Assembly: GCF_032883915.1 (NCBI RefSeq)
Contig: NZ_CP120717.1
Location: 6,233,501-6,297,500 of the forward strand
Direction: 5' to 3'
Origin: Endozoicomonas sp. 8E
GTDB taxonomy: Bacteria; Pseudomonadota; Gammaproteobacteria; Pseudomonadales; Endozoicomonadaceae
Length of the DNA stretch: 64,000 nucleotides
Shown here piece by piece: positions 1-9,597 of the stretch. The translations under genes and the position numbers were made by a program. The notes below the pieces were generated by a model. The model searched no databases, had not been told where the DNA came from, and saw only the letters and a program-made list of their open reading frames with translations. Position 1 is the stretch's first letter; every line of letters starts with the position of its first letter.

Positions 1-2
1 TC

Positions 3-2360
3 GATCTTGAGCAGAGTAAAGGATCTCAAAAGCAAAATTTTTGTATAAATCCTGACCACAATACATCGTCGGGCACCCCGTCAGAAATTTCCAAAACAAA
101 CCCCTATACAGGATCAGACTCTCCGCCTGAGGATAAACAACATAAAGCCTGCGATTACCGGGTAAAAACGACCATTATTGAATCGATTTCATGGCAATGG
201 TTCTACACCGTGAATCTGGTAGTTGCTTACGAACTGATCTTGACCATCAAAGACAGGCCCTTAAATTCCAGTCCTTACCCATGGTTACCTCTAGAAGTGA
301 TTGTCGGCTGGCTTTTAAAAAGCTATTGGAACCCGGAGTCACAGCTGTTTAACCCGATTGAACAACAGGCTACATTTATTTTGAAAAAGGGGAATCAGCG
401 ATTTACGACCATCAAAGCAATGTATGGCTCCGTAGATAACCCTCCACAATACCAGTCATCAGAATCATCCGACCAGCACGCCCCACAAGCTACTAACAAC
501 CCTACAGGCTATTTCACTCATCGTCTGTATTCTGACTCTGGCAACGGTAACGAAGAACCTGAACAAGACTCACACACTTTAGGTTTAAATTGTTTCGTTC
601 ATCCCTGCCGTGGAGTTTGTCGATTCCGACCAGCATCCGATGACAGCGGGCCAGTTGAATGGGTACTGAATTCCAAAGAAAATTCGACAGACCACACAGA
701 AGCAGCACCCGAACAAAACTCACGCCCTCATTTGACGGATGGTAACTGCTTGAGCTGCATAAGTGATTTTGATTCTTCAAACGCTACAGATTCCCGACAA
801 ATCCCACCTTTCGATACATCGAATAATTTGCCTGTCAGCAATGATGACTTGATTATAATCAATGGGTTACTCAATCTACGTAAGCAGTTTCCTCTCAAAG
901 ATACCAGAACCTCCTTTGCCCTCAACAATTCTGCCCCTCCAACGGGGATTTCAGAAATACAACAAACAACTGGATCATCCCAACCGGGTCAGAACCAACC
1001 TCTTTCCCGGACAGCCACAAATCAGACCAGAGATCACAGCGAACAACAAACTTGTGGCGTGACCATCGTTGGACAAGATGGCCAACTGCGGCCCTGTGGG
1101 GCAGTCTGCGAGAATGCTAAAGCCCTGTCGTCTCACAAAAACAGCATCCACAGGGTACAACAAACTTGTCACTTGGCGGTGGTCGGGGAGGATGGTCAGC
1201 AGCGACCATGCGGGAAGATCTGCTTAAACACTCAAGTCCTGTTAGCTCACAAAAGAAAAAACCACACCGGACTAGAAACCTCTGACGTAACCGTCGTTGG
1301 GCAGGATGGCGAGCCAAGACCTTGCGGAGTAGTCTGCAAGAATACCGTATTACCGTCGTCTAACAAAAGCGGCATCCACAGTGTGCAACAAACCTGTTAT
1401 TTAACAGTGGTCAGGGAAGATGGTCAGCAGCAGCCGTGCAGGACGGTCTGCAAGACTGCTAAAGCTCTGTGGAAACATAAAAGAAGACACCACACCGAGC
1501 AACAAACCTGCGACATATCAGTGGTCGGTCAGGATGGTCAGCAGAGGCCATGCGGGAAGATAAGCAGCAATGCCCTGGCCCTGGCGGATCACAAAAGAAG
1601 ATACCACAGGGGGCAACAATCCTGTGACGTGAATATAGTCGCGAAGAATGGCCAACAGCGACCTTGCGGGAAGGTCTGCAATAATACTCAGGCCCTGAAT
1701 AATCACAAAAGAAGACACCACAGCAAGCAACGAACTTGTGACGTAACCGTCGTCGGGGAGGATGGCCAACAGTGGCCATGCGGGAAGGTCTGCAACAATG
1801 TTCAAGCCCTGTCGTCTCACAGAAGCAGCACCCACCGCGGACAAAAAAACTGTGATATGCCAGTGTTCGGGAAGGATGGTAAGCAGCGACCATGCGGGGC
1901 GGTCTGGCAAAATATTCAAGCCTTTTATTATCACAAGAGAAAAGAACACACAGGACAACAAACCTGTAACTTAATCGTGATCGGGTTGAATGGCCAGCAA
2001 CAACCATGCGGAAAGCTCTGTAAGAATTCTAAAGCCCTGTCAGATCACAAAAGAAGATACCACAGGGGGCGACAATCCTGTGACGTGAACATAGTCGCGA
2101 GCAATAGCCAACAGCGACCTTGCGGGAAGGTCTGCAATAATACTCAGGCCCTGATTAATCACAAAATAAGACACCAGAGCAAGCAACGAACTTGTGAAGT
2201 ATCTGTCGTCGGGGAGGATGGCCAGCAGCAACCATGCGGAAAGCTCTGTAAGATTGCTAAAGCTCTGGCGGATCACAAAAGAATGCATCGGAAACGCAAA
2301 CCTGCTGATGAGGATCTGGACGGTGACCTCAGTCTTCAAGAAGATAAAGTGAGTAAGTAA
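3..2360 (+). CDS. Zinc-finger-array protein, paralogue 1 (5' end outside window)
   Basis: The reading frame is open from base 3, so the signal peptide and first residues lie before the window. The first visible residues (DLEQSKGSQKQNF) align with the region just after the signal peptide of paralogue 2. The conserved hydrophobic region (SISWQWFYTVNLVVAYEL) begins near base 190. From about base 1040 to the end there are eleven 38-residue finger units, the largest number in the window. Several are degenerate: unit 3 has Ser for the first Cys, unit 5 has Ser for the inner Cys, unit 8 has Trp there, and unit 10 has Gln for the last His. The last unit is cut after its first His and runs into the basic HRKRKP tail. 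Role unknown; see paralogue 2 for the family description. Confidence 0.85.
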   Translation, partial: DLEQSKGSQKQNFCINPDHNTSSGTPSEISKTNPYTGSDSPPEDKQHKACDYRVKTTIIESISWQWFYTVNLVVAYELILTIKDRPLNSSPYPWLPLEVIVGWLLKSYWNPESQLFNPIEQQATFILKKGNQRFTTIKAMYGSVDNPPQYQSSESSDQHAPQATNNPTGYFTHRLYSDSGNGNEEPEQDSHTLGLNCFVHPCRGVCRFRPASDDSGPVEWVLNSKENSTDHTEAAPEQNSRPHLTDGNCLSCISDFDSSNATDSRQIPPFDTSNNLPVSNDDLIIINGLLNLRKQFPLKDTRTSFALNNSAPPTGISEIQQTTGSSQPGQNQPLSRTATNQTRDHSEQQTCGVTIVGQDGQLRPCGAVCENAKALSSHKNSIHRVQQTCHLAVVGEDGQQRPCGKICLNTQVLLAHKRKNHTGLETSDVTVVGQDGEPRPCGVVCKNTVLPSSNKSGIHSVQQTCYLTVVREDGQQQPCRTVCKTAKALWKHKRRHHTEQQTCDISVVGQDGQQRPCGKISSNALALADHKRRYHRGQQSCDVNIVAKNGQQRPCGKVCNNTQALNNHKRRHHSKQRTCDVTVVGEDGQQWPCGKVCNNVQALSSHRSSTHRGQKNCDMPVFGKDGKQRPCGAVWQNIQAFYYHKRKEHTGQQTCNLIVIGLNGQQQPCGKLCKNSKALSDHKRRYHRGRQSCDVNIVASNSQQRPCGKVCNNTQALINHKIRHQSKQRTCEVSVVGEDGQQQPCGKLCKIAKALADHKRMHRKRKPADEDLDGDLSLQEDKVSK

Positions 2361-2455
2361 CCATCTGACCCCAACCCTTTCATGAAGATTTGCCCAGTTC
2401 AGCCTTTAGTTTCTGACAGAAGGTTTTTAATAGAAAAACACGCTAATTGTCTTGA

Positions 2456-2500
2456 TCTATCCTTTCTCTCTGTACATCAGAACGCAAGAATAGAATTATT
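2456..2500 (+). promoter_or_regulatory. SD-sequestering hairpin and ATT-ATT start, paralogue 2
   Basis: TCTATCCTT (2456-2464) pairs with AAGAATAGA (2486-2494) with one C-A mismatch. An inner TCTG/CAGA stem can form in the loop. The 3' arm is the weakest Shine-Dalgarno version in the set (AAGAA instead of AAGGA). ATT-ATT at 2495-2500 follows directly. Confidence 0.55.
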
Positions 2501-4696
2501 CAATACTTACTCTTTTCTGCACTGCTTTGGCTGCTAATGTCATTACCTGTCGTCTGTCAGGCTGAACCGTGGACAGGACGTCTCAAAGTCGACTTTGAAC
2601 AGAGTAAAAGATCTCAAAATAAAAACTTTGTTATAAAAATTGACCGTCGTATATTGTCGGAAAACCCGTCAAACATTACTGAAACAAATCGCTATGCAGG
2701 ATCAGATTTTCCGCCTAATGATAATCGACAGAATCCCTGCGCTTACTGGGTAAAAATGACTACCATTGAGTCGATTTCATGGCAATGGCTCTACGCCACG
2801 AATCTGCTGGTTGCTTACGAACTGATACTGACCATCAAAGACAAGCCCTTAAATTCCAATGATTATTCATGGTTACCTGTAGAAGTGATTGTCGGCTGGC
2901 TTTTAAGAAGCTATTGGAACCCCGATTCACCCGTGATTAAACCGATTGAACTACAATCGGCATCTATCTTGACACAGGAAAATCAGCCATTTGTGATCAT
3001 TACTTCAATGTTCGGCTCCGGACATAATTCACCACAATACCTATCATCAGAACCATCGGGCCAACAGGCCCCACAAGCCACTAACTACCCCACGGGCTAT
3101 TTCACTCATTTTCTGTACTCTGACTCTGGCAATGGTAACGAAGACCCCGAACAAGACTCACACACTTTAGGTTTAAATTGTTTCGTCTACCCCTGTCACG
3201 GCGTTTGTCAATTACGACCAGCATCCGATGGCAGCGGGCCCGCTGAATGGACGCTGAATTCCGAAAAAAATTCGACAGACAACACTGAAGCAGCACCCGG
3301 TTGCATTAGTAATTTTGATTCTTTAACCGCTAGAGGCTCTCAGCCCCAGACTCATAGGCCTGACGATACGCAATTGCCCGGGAATGTGTCTGCCACCTCT
3401 GATGATTTGATTATAATCAGCGGGTTACTCAATCTGGGTAGACATAGTTCTCTCGAAAAAAACGTAACTTCCTTTTCGCTTGCCCATTTCACCACCCCAA
3501 TGGGAACTTCAGAAACACAACAAACGACAACGGGATCATCACAATTGAGTCAAAGCCCACCTCATCTTTCCCGGACAGGCAAAGTACAAACCAAAGACAA
3601 GAGTGGGCGACGAACCTGCCACTTAATTGTGGTCAGGGAGAATGGCCAGTCGCGGTCATGTGGGAAAGTCTGTAACAATGCCCAAGCCCTCACGGATCAC
3701 AAAAGAAGGCACCACAGCAAACAACAAACCTGTGACGTAACCATCATCAGGCAGGATGGCCAGCCAGGGCCCTGCAGGACATTCTGCAAGAATGCCAGAG
3801 CCCTGTCATCTCACAAAAACAGTATCCACAGCGGGCAACAAAGCTGTCACTTAACAGTCGTCAAAAAGGATGGTCAGCTGCAGCTGTGCAGAACGGTCTG
3901 CAAGACCACTAAAGCTCTGTCGGATCACAGAAGAAGACACCACAGCAGGCAACAAACCTGCGACATATCGGTGGCCGCGCAGGATGGTCAGCAGAGGCCA
4001 TGCGGGAAAGTCTGTAATAATGCCCAGGCCCTGACAGATCATAAAAGAAGACACCACAGCGGGCAACGAACCTGTGGCGTAACTGCCGTCGGCCAGGATG
4101 GCCAGACTCGGCCCTGCGGGGCGGTTTGCAAGAATGCCAAGGCCCTGACGGATCACAGAAGAAGACACCACAGCAGGCCACAAACCTGCGACATATCAGT
4201 GGCCGCGCAGGATGGTCAGCAGAGGCCATGCGGGAAAGTCTGTAATAATGCCCATGCCCTGACGGATCACAAAAGAAGACACCACAGCAGGCAACGAACC
4301 TGTGACGTAACTGTCGTCGGCCAGGATGGCCAGACTCGGCCCTGCGGAGCAGTTTGCAAGAATGCTAAAGCCATCACGCAACACAATACTAGATACCACA
4401 CCGGGCCAAAAACCTGTGACATGATAGTGGTCGGGCAGCTTGGCCAGCCGCGGCTTTGCGGGGTAGCCTGCAAGAATGCCGAAGCCCTTTCGACTCACAA
4501 AAGTAAAATCCACAGGGAGCAAAAAACCTGTCACTCAACAGTGGCTGGGGAGGATTGTCAGCAGCGCCCACGCGATAAGGTCTGCAAAAATGCCAGAACC
4601 CTGTTAGATCAAAAAAGAATGCATCGAAAACGCAAACCTGCTGACGGGAACCAAAACGATGACCTCAGTCTTCAAGAAGGTGAAGTGAGCAAGTGA
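2495..4696 (+). CDS. Zinc-finger-array protein, paralogue 2 (family reference entry)
   Basis: Function unknown. From ATT at 2495 it is 733 residues. Order: signal peptide with likely cleavage VVCQA/EPW; a domain of about 300 residues with two hydrophobic stretches (SISWQWLYATNLLVAYELIL and YSWLPVEVIVGWLLRSYW) that could be membrane segments; a conserved LNCFVYPCHGVC motif; a Ser/Thr/Gln-rich linker; then nine 38-residue units, C-X13-C-X3-[CF]-X5-L-X2-H-X4-H joined by HSGQQTC-type linkers; and a basic HRKRKP tail. This spacing is that of a C2H2 zinc finger with a longer gap between the two Cys. Zinc binding is likely; DNA binding, membrane insertion and export are inference. The only ATG (2537) would leave just MSLPVVCQA as leader, too short for a signal peptide, so the upstream ATT is preferred. 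The middle of the gene is almost identical to paralogue 3. Confidence 0.8.
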   Translation: MIQYLLFSALLWLLMSLPVVCQAEPWTGRLKVDFEQSKRSQNKNFVIKIDRRILSENPSNITETNRYAGSDFPPNDNRQNPCAYWVKMTTIESISWQWLYATNLLVAYELILTIKDKPLNSNDYSWLPVEVIVGWLLRSYWNPDSPVIKPIELQSASILTQENQPFVIITSMFGSGHNSPQYLSSEPSGQQAPQATNYPTGYFTHFLYSDSGNGNEDPEQDSHTLGLNCFVYPCHGVCQLRPASDGSGPAEWTLNSEKNSTDNTEAAPGCISNFDSLTARGSQPQTHRPDDTQLPGNVSATSDDLIIISGLLNLGRHSSLEKNVTSFSLAHFTTPMGTSETQQTTTGSSQLSQSPPHLSRTGKVQTKDKSGRRTCHLIVVRENGQSRSCGKVCNNAQALTDHKRRHHSKQQTCDVTIIRQDGQPGPCRTFCKNARALSSHKNSIHSGQQSCHLTVVKKDGQLQLCRTVCKTTKALSDHRRRHHSRQQTCDISVAAQDGQQRPCGKVCNNAQALTDHKRRHHSGQRTCGVTAVGQDGQTRPCGAVCKNAKALTDHRRRHHSRPQTCDISVAAQDGQQRPCGKVCNNAHALTDHKRRHHSRQRTCDVTVVGQDGQTRPCGAVCKNAKAITQHNTRYHTGPKTCDMIVVGQLGQPRLCGVACKNAEALSTHKSKIHREQKTCHSTVAGEDCQQRPRDKVCKNARTLLDQKRMHRKRKPADGNQNDDLSLQEGEVSK

Positions 4697-4791
4697 CGAT
4701 CTGACTCAATCCCTTTCATGAGCTTTTTCCCTGTGCAGCCTTTAATTGCTGACAGGAGGTTTTTAATAGAAAATCACACTAATTTTCTTGA

Positions 4792-4836
4792 TCTATCCTT
4801 CCTCTCTGTATACCAGAACGCAAGGATAGAATTATT
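4792..4836 (+). promoter_or_regulatory. SD-sequestering hairpin and ATT-ATT start, paralogue 3
   Basis: Perfect 9-bp stem TCTATCCTT (4792-4800) with AAGGATAGA (4822-4830), 21-nt loop with inner TCTG/CAGA stem. ATT-ATT at 4831-4836. Confidence 0.6.
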
Positions 4837-7002
4837 AGACACTTACTCTTTACTGCATTGCTGTTTCTGCAGCTGCCATTGTCTGTTCCCGCTCAGGCCG
4901 AACCGTGGAAAGGTCGTTTTACTGTCAACCTTGATCAGAGTTCAGGAGCTAAAAAGCAAAACTTTTTTATAAAGAATGACCGTCGTACATTTTTGGTCAA
5001 TCAGTCAGAAATTATCGGAAAAAACGGCTTTACAGGATCAGATTTTCTGCCTGATCATAAACCCTGCAGTTATGGGGTAAAAACACCCCTCATTGAGTCG
5101 ATTTCATGGCAATGGTTCTACACCACGAATCTGCTGGTTGCTTACGAACTGATTATGACCATCAAAGGCACGCCCTTAAATTCCAATGACTATTCATGGT
5201 TACCTGTAGAAGTGATTGTCGGCTGGCTTTTAAGAAGCTATTGGAACCCCGATTCACCCGTGATTAAACCGATTGAACTACAATCGGCATCTATCTTGAC
5301 ACAGGAGGATCAGCCATTTGTGATCATTACTTCAATGTTCGGCTCCGGACATAATTCACCACAATACCTATCATCAGAATCATCGGGCCAACAGTCCCCA
5401 CAAGCTACTAACTACCCCACGGGCTATTTCACTCATTTTCTGTACTCTGACTCTGGCAATGGTAACGAAGACCCCGAACAAGACTCACACACTTTAGGTT
5501 TAAATTGTTTCGTCTACCCCTGTCACGGCGTTTGTCAATTACGACCAGCATCCGATGGCAGCGGGCCCGCTGAATGGACGCTGAATTCCGAAAAAAATTC
5601 GACAGACAACACTGAAGCAGCACCCGGTTGCATTAGTAATTTTGATTCTTTAACCGCCAGAGGCTCTCAGCCCCAGACTCATCGGCCTGACGATACGCAA
5701 TTGCCCGGGAATGTGTCTGCCACCTCTGATGATTTGATTATAATCAGCGGGTTACTCAATCTGGGTAGACATAGTTCTCCCGAAAAAAACGTAACTTCCT
5801 TTTCGCTTGCCCATTTCACCACCCCAATGGGAACTTCAGAAACACAACAAACGACAACGGGATCATCACAATTGAGTCAAAGCCCACCTCATCTTTCCCG
5901 GACAGGCAAAGTACAAACCAAAGACAAGAGTGGGCAACGAACCTGCCACTTAATTGTGGTCAGGGAGAATGGCCAGTCGCGACCATGCGGAAAAGTCTGT
6001 AAAAATACCCATACCCTGACGGATCACAAAAGAAGACAGCACTGCGGGCAACGAACCTGTATCGTAACTGTCGTCGGCCAGGATGGCCAGCCTCGGCCTT
6101 GCGGGGTAGTTTGCAAGAGTGCTAAAGCCCTTTCGTCTCACAAAAGTAGTCTCCACAGAGGGCAACAAACCTGTCATTTAAAAGTGGTCGCAGAGGATGG
6201 TCAGCAGCGGCCATGTTGGACGGTCTGGAAAAATGCTCGAGCCTTAGATTATCACAAAAGAAAAGAACACACAGGACAACAAACCTGCGACGAATCAGTA
6301 GTTCGGCAGGATGGTCAGCAGAGGCCATGCGGAACGGTCTTAAACAATGCCCAATCCCTGACGGATCACAAAAGAAGACACCACGACAGGCAACAAACCT
6401 GTGACGTAGCTGTCTTCGGTCAGGATGGCCAGTCGCGGCCCTGCGGGGCAGTTAGCAAGAGTGCTAAAGCCCTGACGGATCACAAAAGAAGACAACACAG
6501 CAGGCAACGAACCTGCAACATAACAGAAGTCGGGGCAAATGGTCAGCAACGGCCATGCGGAAAGATCTTCAAGAATGCCATAACCCTGTTGGATCACAAA
6601 AAAAGACATCACACCGGGCAACAAACCTGTAACATAACAGTGGTCGGGGAGGATGGTCAGCCACAACCATGCAGAAAGGTCTGCAACAATAATCATGCTC
6701 TGACGGAACACAAGAGACGACAACACAGCAAACAACAAACCTGCAAAGTAACCGTCGTCGAGTTGAATGGTCAGCGGCGACCATGCGGGAAGGTCTTCAA
6801 AAATTCTTCAGCTCTGTCGCATCACAAAAGAAAAGAACACACAGAGCAACAAACCTGTAACTTAACCGTGATCGGGTTGAATGGCCAGCTGCTGCCATGC
6901 GCAAGGCTCTGCAAGAACGCTAAAGCACTGTCGGATCACAAAAGAATACATCGAAAACGCAAACCTGCTGCTGAGGGCCTGGACGATGACCTCAGTCATT
7001 AA
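4831..7002 (+). CDS. Zinc-finger-array protein, paralogue 3
   Basis: Same architecture as paralogue 2, 723 residues from ATT at 4831. The signal peptide ends LSVPAQA/EPW, a cleaner AXA site than in its neighbours. There are nine finger units. The Cys at the classical Phe position is replaced by Phe (units 6 and 8), Trp (3), Leu (4) or Ser (5), showing that this Cys is not required in every unit. Bases of about 5170-5940 are nearly identical to 2840-3600 of paralogue 2, while the leader and finger regions differ, which points to recent gene conversion. It ends HRKRKPAAEGLDDDLSH, shorter than paralogue 2. No canonical start lies upstream of the signal peptide in this frame. Confidence 0.8.
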   Translation: MIRHLLFTALLFLQLPLSVPAQAEPWKGRFTVNLDQSSGAKKQNFFIKNDRRTFLVNQSEIIGKNGFTGSDFLPDHKPCSYGVKTPLIESISWQWFYTTNLLVAYELIMTIKGTPLNSNDYSWLPVEVIVGWLLRSYWNPDSPVIKPIELQSASILTQEDQPFVIITSMFGSGHNSPQYLSSESSGQQSPQATNYPTGYFTHFLYSDSGNGNEDPEQDSHTLGLNCFVYPCHGVCQLRPASDGSGPAEWTLNSEKNSTDNTEAAPGCISNFDSLTARGSQPQTHRPDDTQLPGNVSATSDDLIIISGLLNLGRHSSPEKNVTSFSLAHFTTPMGTSETQQTTTGSSQLSQSPPHLSRTGKVQTKDKSGQRTCHLIVVRENGQSRPCGKVCKNTHTLTDHKRRQHCGQRTCIVTVVGQDGQPRPCGVVCKSAKALSSHKSSLHRGQQTCHLKVVAEDGQQRPCWTVWKNARALDYHKRKEHTGQQTCDESVVRQDGQQRPCGTVLNNAQSLTDHKRRHHDRQQTCDVAVFGQDGQSRPCGAVSKSAKALTDHKRRQHSRQRTCNITEVGANGQQRPCGKIFKNAITLLDHKKRHHTGQQTCNITVVGEDGQPQPCRKVCNNNHALTEHKRRQHSKQQTCKVTVVELNGQRRPCGKVFKNSSALSHHKRKEHTEQQTCNLTVIGLNGQLLPCARLCKNAKALSDHKRIHRKRKPAAEGLDDDLSH

Positions 7003-7116
7003 GGAGGTAAAGTGAGTGAGTAACGACCTGCCTCCTGCCTTTCATCAGGTTTTACCCTGTGCAGCCTTTTATTTCTAACAGAAGATTTAAATGGAAAAAC
7101 ACACTAATTTTCTTGA

Positions 7117-7160
7117 TCTATCCTTCCTCTCTGTTAACTAAAAGCAGGTCTAGAATTATT
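7117..7160 (+). promoter_or_regulatory. Degenerate leader hairpin, paralogue 4
   Basis: The 5' arm TCTATCCTT (7117-7125) is intact, but the 3' arm reads AGGTCTAGA (7146-7154). TCTA/TAGA and CCT/AGG can still pair around a small internal loop. ATT-ATT at 7155-7160. Confidence 0.4.
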
Positions 7161-9449
7161 AGACTCTTACTCTTTGTTGCAATGCTTTTCCTGCTACTGT
7201 TTTTGTCTGTCATCTGTCAGGCCGAACCGTGGACAGAACGATTTACTATTGATCTTGAGCCGAGTACAGGATCTCAAAAGCAAAACTTTTTTATAAAGCG
7301 TAACCGTAATACATTGTCGGCCAGCCCATCAGACATTACCGAAGCAAACGGCTATGCAGGATCAGATTCACCACCCGATTATAGACAACACAAACACTTC
7401 AGTTACGGAGTAAAAACGAGCATCATTGAATCGACTTCATGGCAATGGCTCTACACCACAAATCTGCTGGTCGCTTACGAACTGGTCCTGAACATCAAAG
7501 ACACTCCTCTAGATTCTAACCCTTATTCATGGTTACCTGTAGAAGTAGTTGTCGGTTGGCTTTTAAAAAGCTATTGGAACCCCGATTCACTGCTTTTCAA
7601 CCCGATTGAACAACAGACGGCATCTATGTTGAAACAGGGAAGACAGCCATTTGCGACCATCAATACAATATTTGGTTCCGGACATAATCCGTCAAAATAC
7701 CCGTCATCAGAATCATCCGGCCAGCAAGCCTCACAAGCCATTACCTGCCCTGCGGGCTACTTTACTCATCTTCTGCATTCTGACTCTGGCAATGGTAACG
7801 AAGGCCCTGAACAAGACTTACACACCTTAGATTTAAATTGTTTCGTCAACCCCTGTCATGGCGTTTGTCGATTGCGACCATCATCCTTTAGCGGAGGGCC
7901 CTATGAATGGACGCTGAATTCCGAAGAAACTTCGACAGACCACACAGAAGCAGCACCCGGACAAAGCACACATCCTCATTTGCCCTGTAGTTGCAGAAGT
8001 GGTTTTGATTCTTTAAACGTTACAGATTCCCGGCAAATCCCGCCTTTCGAAATATTGAATGAACTCGCTGCCAGTCAGTGCCAATATGCATCCTGCCAAC
8101 CCTTTCAGCCTCAGACTCATCAGCCTGATGATGCAGGAGCGCCCGGGAATGTGACTGCCTCCCCTGATGATTTGATAGTAATCAACGGTTTACTCAATCT
8201 GCATAAACATTGCCCTCTCGAAGAAACCACAATCTCCTTTACCCGCATCCATTCCCCTCCTCCAGTGGGGACTTCAGAAACACAACAAACAACAGAGTCT
8301 TCACAACAGGGTCAGAACCAACCTCATTTTTACCGGAAAGACACAGTACAAACCACAATGCACAGAGGGCAACGAACCTGCGAGGTGACCATAGTCGGGA
8401 AGAATGGCCAACTGCGAGTCTGCGGGAAGGCCTTCAGGAATACTAAAAGCCTGTCGGCACACAAACGCAAATACCACACTGGACAAAAAACCTGTCACTT
8501 ATTCGTGGTCGGGAAGAATCACCAGCCGCACCCTTGCGGGACAGTCTGCAAGAATGCTCAGGCTCTGACGGATCACAAAAGAAGACACCACACCGAGCAA
8601 CAAACCTGTATCGTGACTATAATCGGTGAGAATGGCCAGCAGCGACTCTGCGGTAAGGTCTTGGAAAATGCCAGAGCCCTGTCAATGCACAAAAGCAAGT
8701 ACCACACCGGGCAAAAAACCTGTAACGAAATTGTCGTCGGGCAGGATCGCCAGCCGCGGCCTTGCGGAGCGGTCTGCAAGAATCTCGTAGCCCTGTCGGC
8801 TCACAAAAGCAGGTTTCACAAAAAGCAACAAACCTGCCTTTTACCGGTGGCCGGGGGGGATGGTCAGCTGCAGCCTTGCGGGAGGGTCTGCATCAGTTAT
8901 CAAGCCCTGAAGGATCACAAAAGAAGACACCACAGCGGGCAAAAAACCTGTGACGTAAACGTCGTTGAGCAGGACGGCCAACAGCGACCTTGCGGGAAAA
9001 TCTACAAGAATGCCAAAGCCCTGTCGACTCACAAAAGCAGCATTCACAGGGAGCAAAAAGCCTGTCAATTAACAATGATCGGGGAGGGTGGTCAGCAGCG
9101 GCCATGCGGAAAGGTCTGCAAAAACCCTCAAGCACTGTTAAATCACAAAAGAACACAACACAGTGGGCAACAAACCTGCAGCACAACAGTCGTCGGGAAG
9201 GATGGTCAGCAGCGACCATGCGCAGAGGTCTGCAACAATGCCCAAGTCCTGTCCGAACACAAAAGAACACACCACACCGGGCAAAAAACCTGCGACGTAA
9301 CCGTGGTCGAGGAGGATGGTCGGCAGTGGCCGTGCAGAAAGCTCTGCAAGAGTGCTAAAGCCCTGTCGGATCACAAAAGAACACATCGAAAACGCAAGCC
9401 TGTTGATGGGGGCCTGACGATGACCTCAGACATTAAGAAGGTAAAGTGA
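7155..9449 (+). CDS. Zinc-finger-array protein, paralogue 4
   Basis: 764 residues from ATT at 7155. The frame stays open upstream to a GTG at 7059, but the residues there are not conserved as protein in other copies. The signal peptide core is very hydrophobic (LLLFVAMLFLLLFLSVICQA). The linker is longer than in paralogues 2-3 and carries a second Cys cluster (HLPCSCRSGF). Nine finger units follow; unit 1 has Phe at the classical Phe position (CGKAFRNTKSL), close to the eukaryotic consensus. The last five units match the last five of paralogue 5 more closely than any other block, whereas the N-terminal halves of the two differ. Confidence 0.8.
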   Translation: MIRLLLFVAMLFLLLFLSVICQAEPWTERFTIDLEPSTGSQKQNFFIKRNRNTLSASPSDITEANGYAGSDSPPDYRQHKHFSYGVKTSIIESTSWQWLYTTNLLVAYELVLNIKDTPLDSNPYSWLPVEVVVGWLLKSYWNPDSLLFNPIEQQTASMLKQGRQPFATINTIFGSGHNPSKYPSSESSGQQASQAITCPAGYFTHLLHSDSGNGNEGPEQDLHTLDLNCFVNPCHGVCRLRPSSFSGGPYEWTLNSEETSTDHTEAAPGQSTHPHLPCSCRSGFDSLNVTDSRQIPPFEILNELAASQCQYASCQPFQPQTHQPDDAGAPGNVTASPDDLIVINGLLNLHKHCPLEETTISFTRIHSPPPVGTSETQQTTESSQQGQNQPHFYRKDTVQTTMHRGQRTCEVTIVGKNGQLRVCGKAFRNTKSLSAHKRKYHTGQKTCHLFVVGKNHQPHPCGTVCKNAQALTDHKRRHHTEQQTCIVTIIGENGQQRLCGKVLENARALSMHKSKYHTGQKTCNEIVVGQDRQPRPCGAVCKNLVALSAHKSRFHKKQQTCLLPVAGGDGQLQPCGRVCISYQALKDHKRRHHSGQKTCDVNVVEQDGQQRPCGKIYKNAKALSTHKSSIHREQKACQLTMIGEGGQQRPCGKVCKNPQALLNHKRTQHSGQQTCSTTVVGKDGQQRPCAEVCNNAQVLSEHKRTHHTGQKTCDVTVVEEDGRQWPCRKLCKSAKALSDHKRTHRKRKPVDGGLTMTSDIKKVK

Positions 9450-9552
9450 GTAAGTAACGATCTGACGCCAGCCCTTTCCTAAAATTTTGCCCTGTGAAAC
9501 CTTTAACTTCTGACAGATGTTTTTTAATAAAAAACCACGCTAATTTTCGTGA

Positions 9553-9597
9553 TCTATCCTTCCTCTCTGTAGACCAGAAGGCAAGGATAGAATTATT
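9553..9597 (+). promoter_or_regulatory. SD-sequestering hairpin and ATT-ATT start, paralogue 5
   Basis: Perfect stem 9553-9561 with 9583-9591. The in-frame stop TGA at 9550-9552 lies immediately before the hairpin, and there is no ATG, GTG or TTG between that stop and GTG 9619, which is already inside the signal peptide. Confidence 0.6.

Noticed and set aside
1039..2310. Regular repeats resembling a CRISPR array
   Set aside because: The period is 114 bp, the repeats are divergent and read as protein throughout; no spacers or cas genes.
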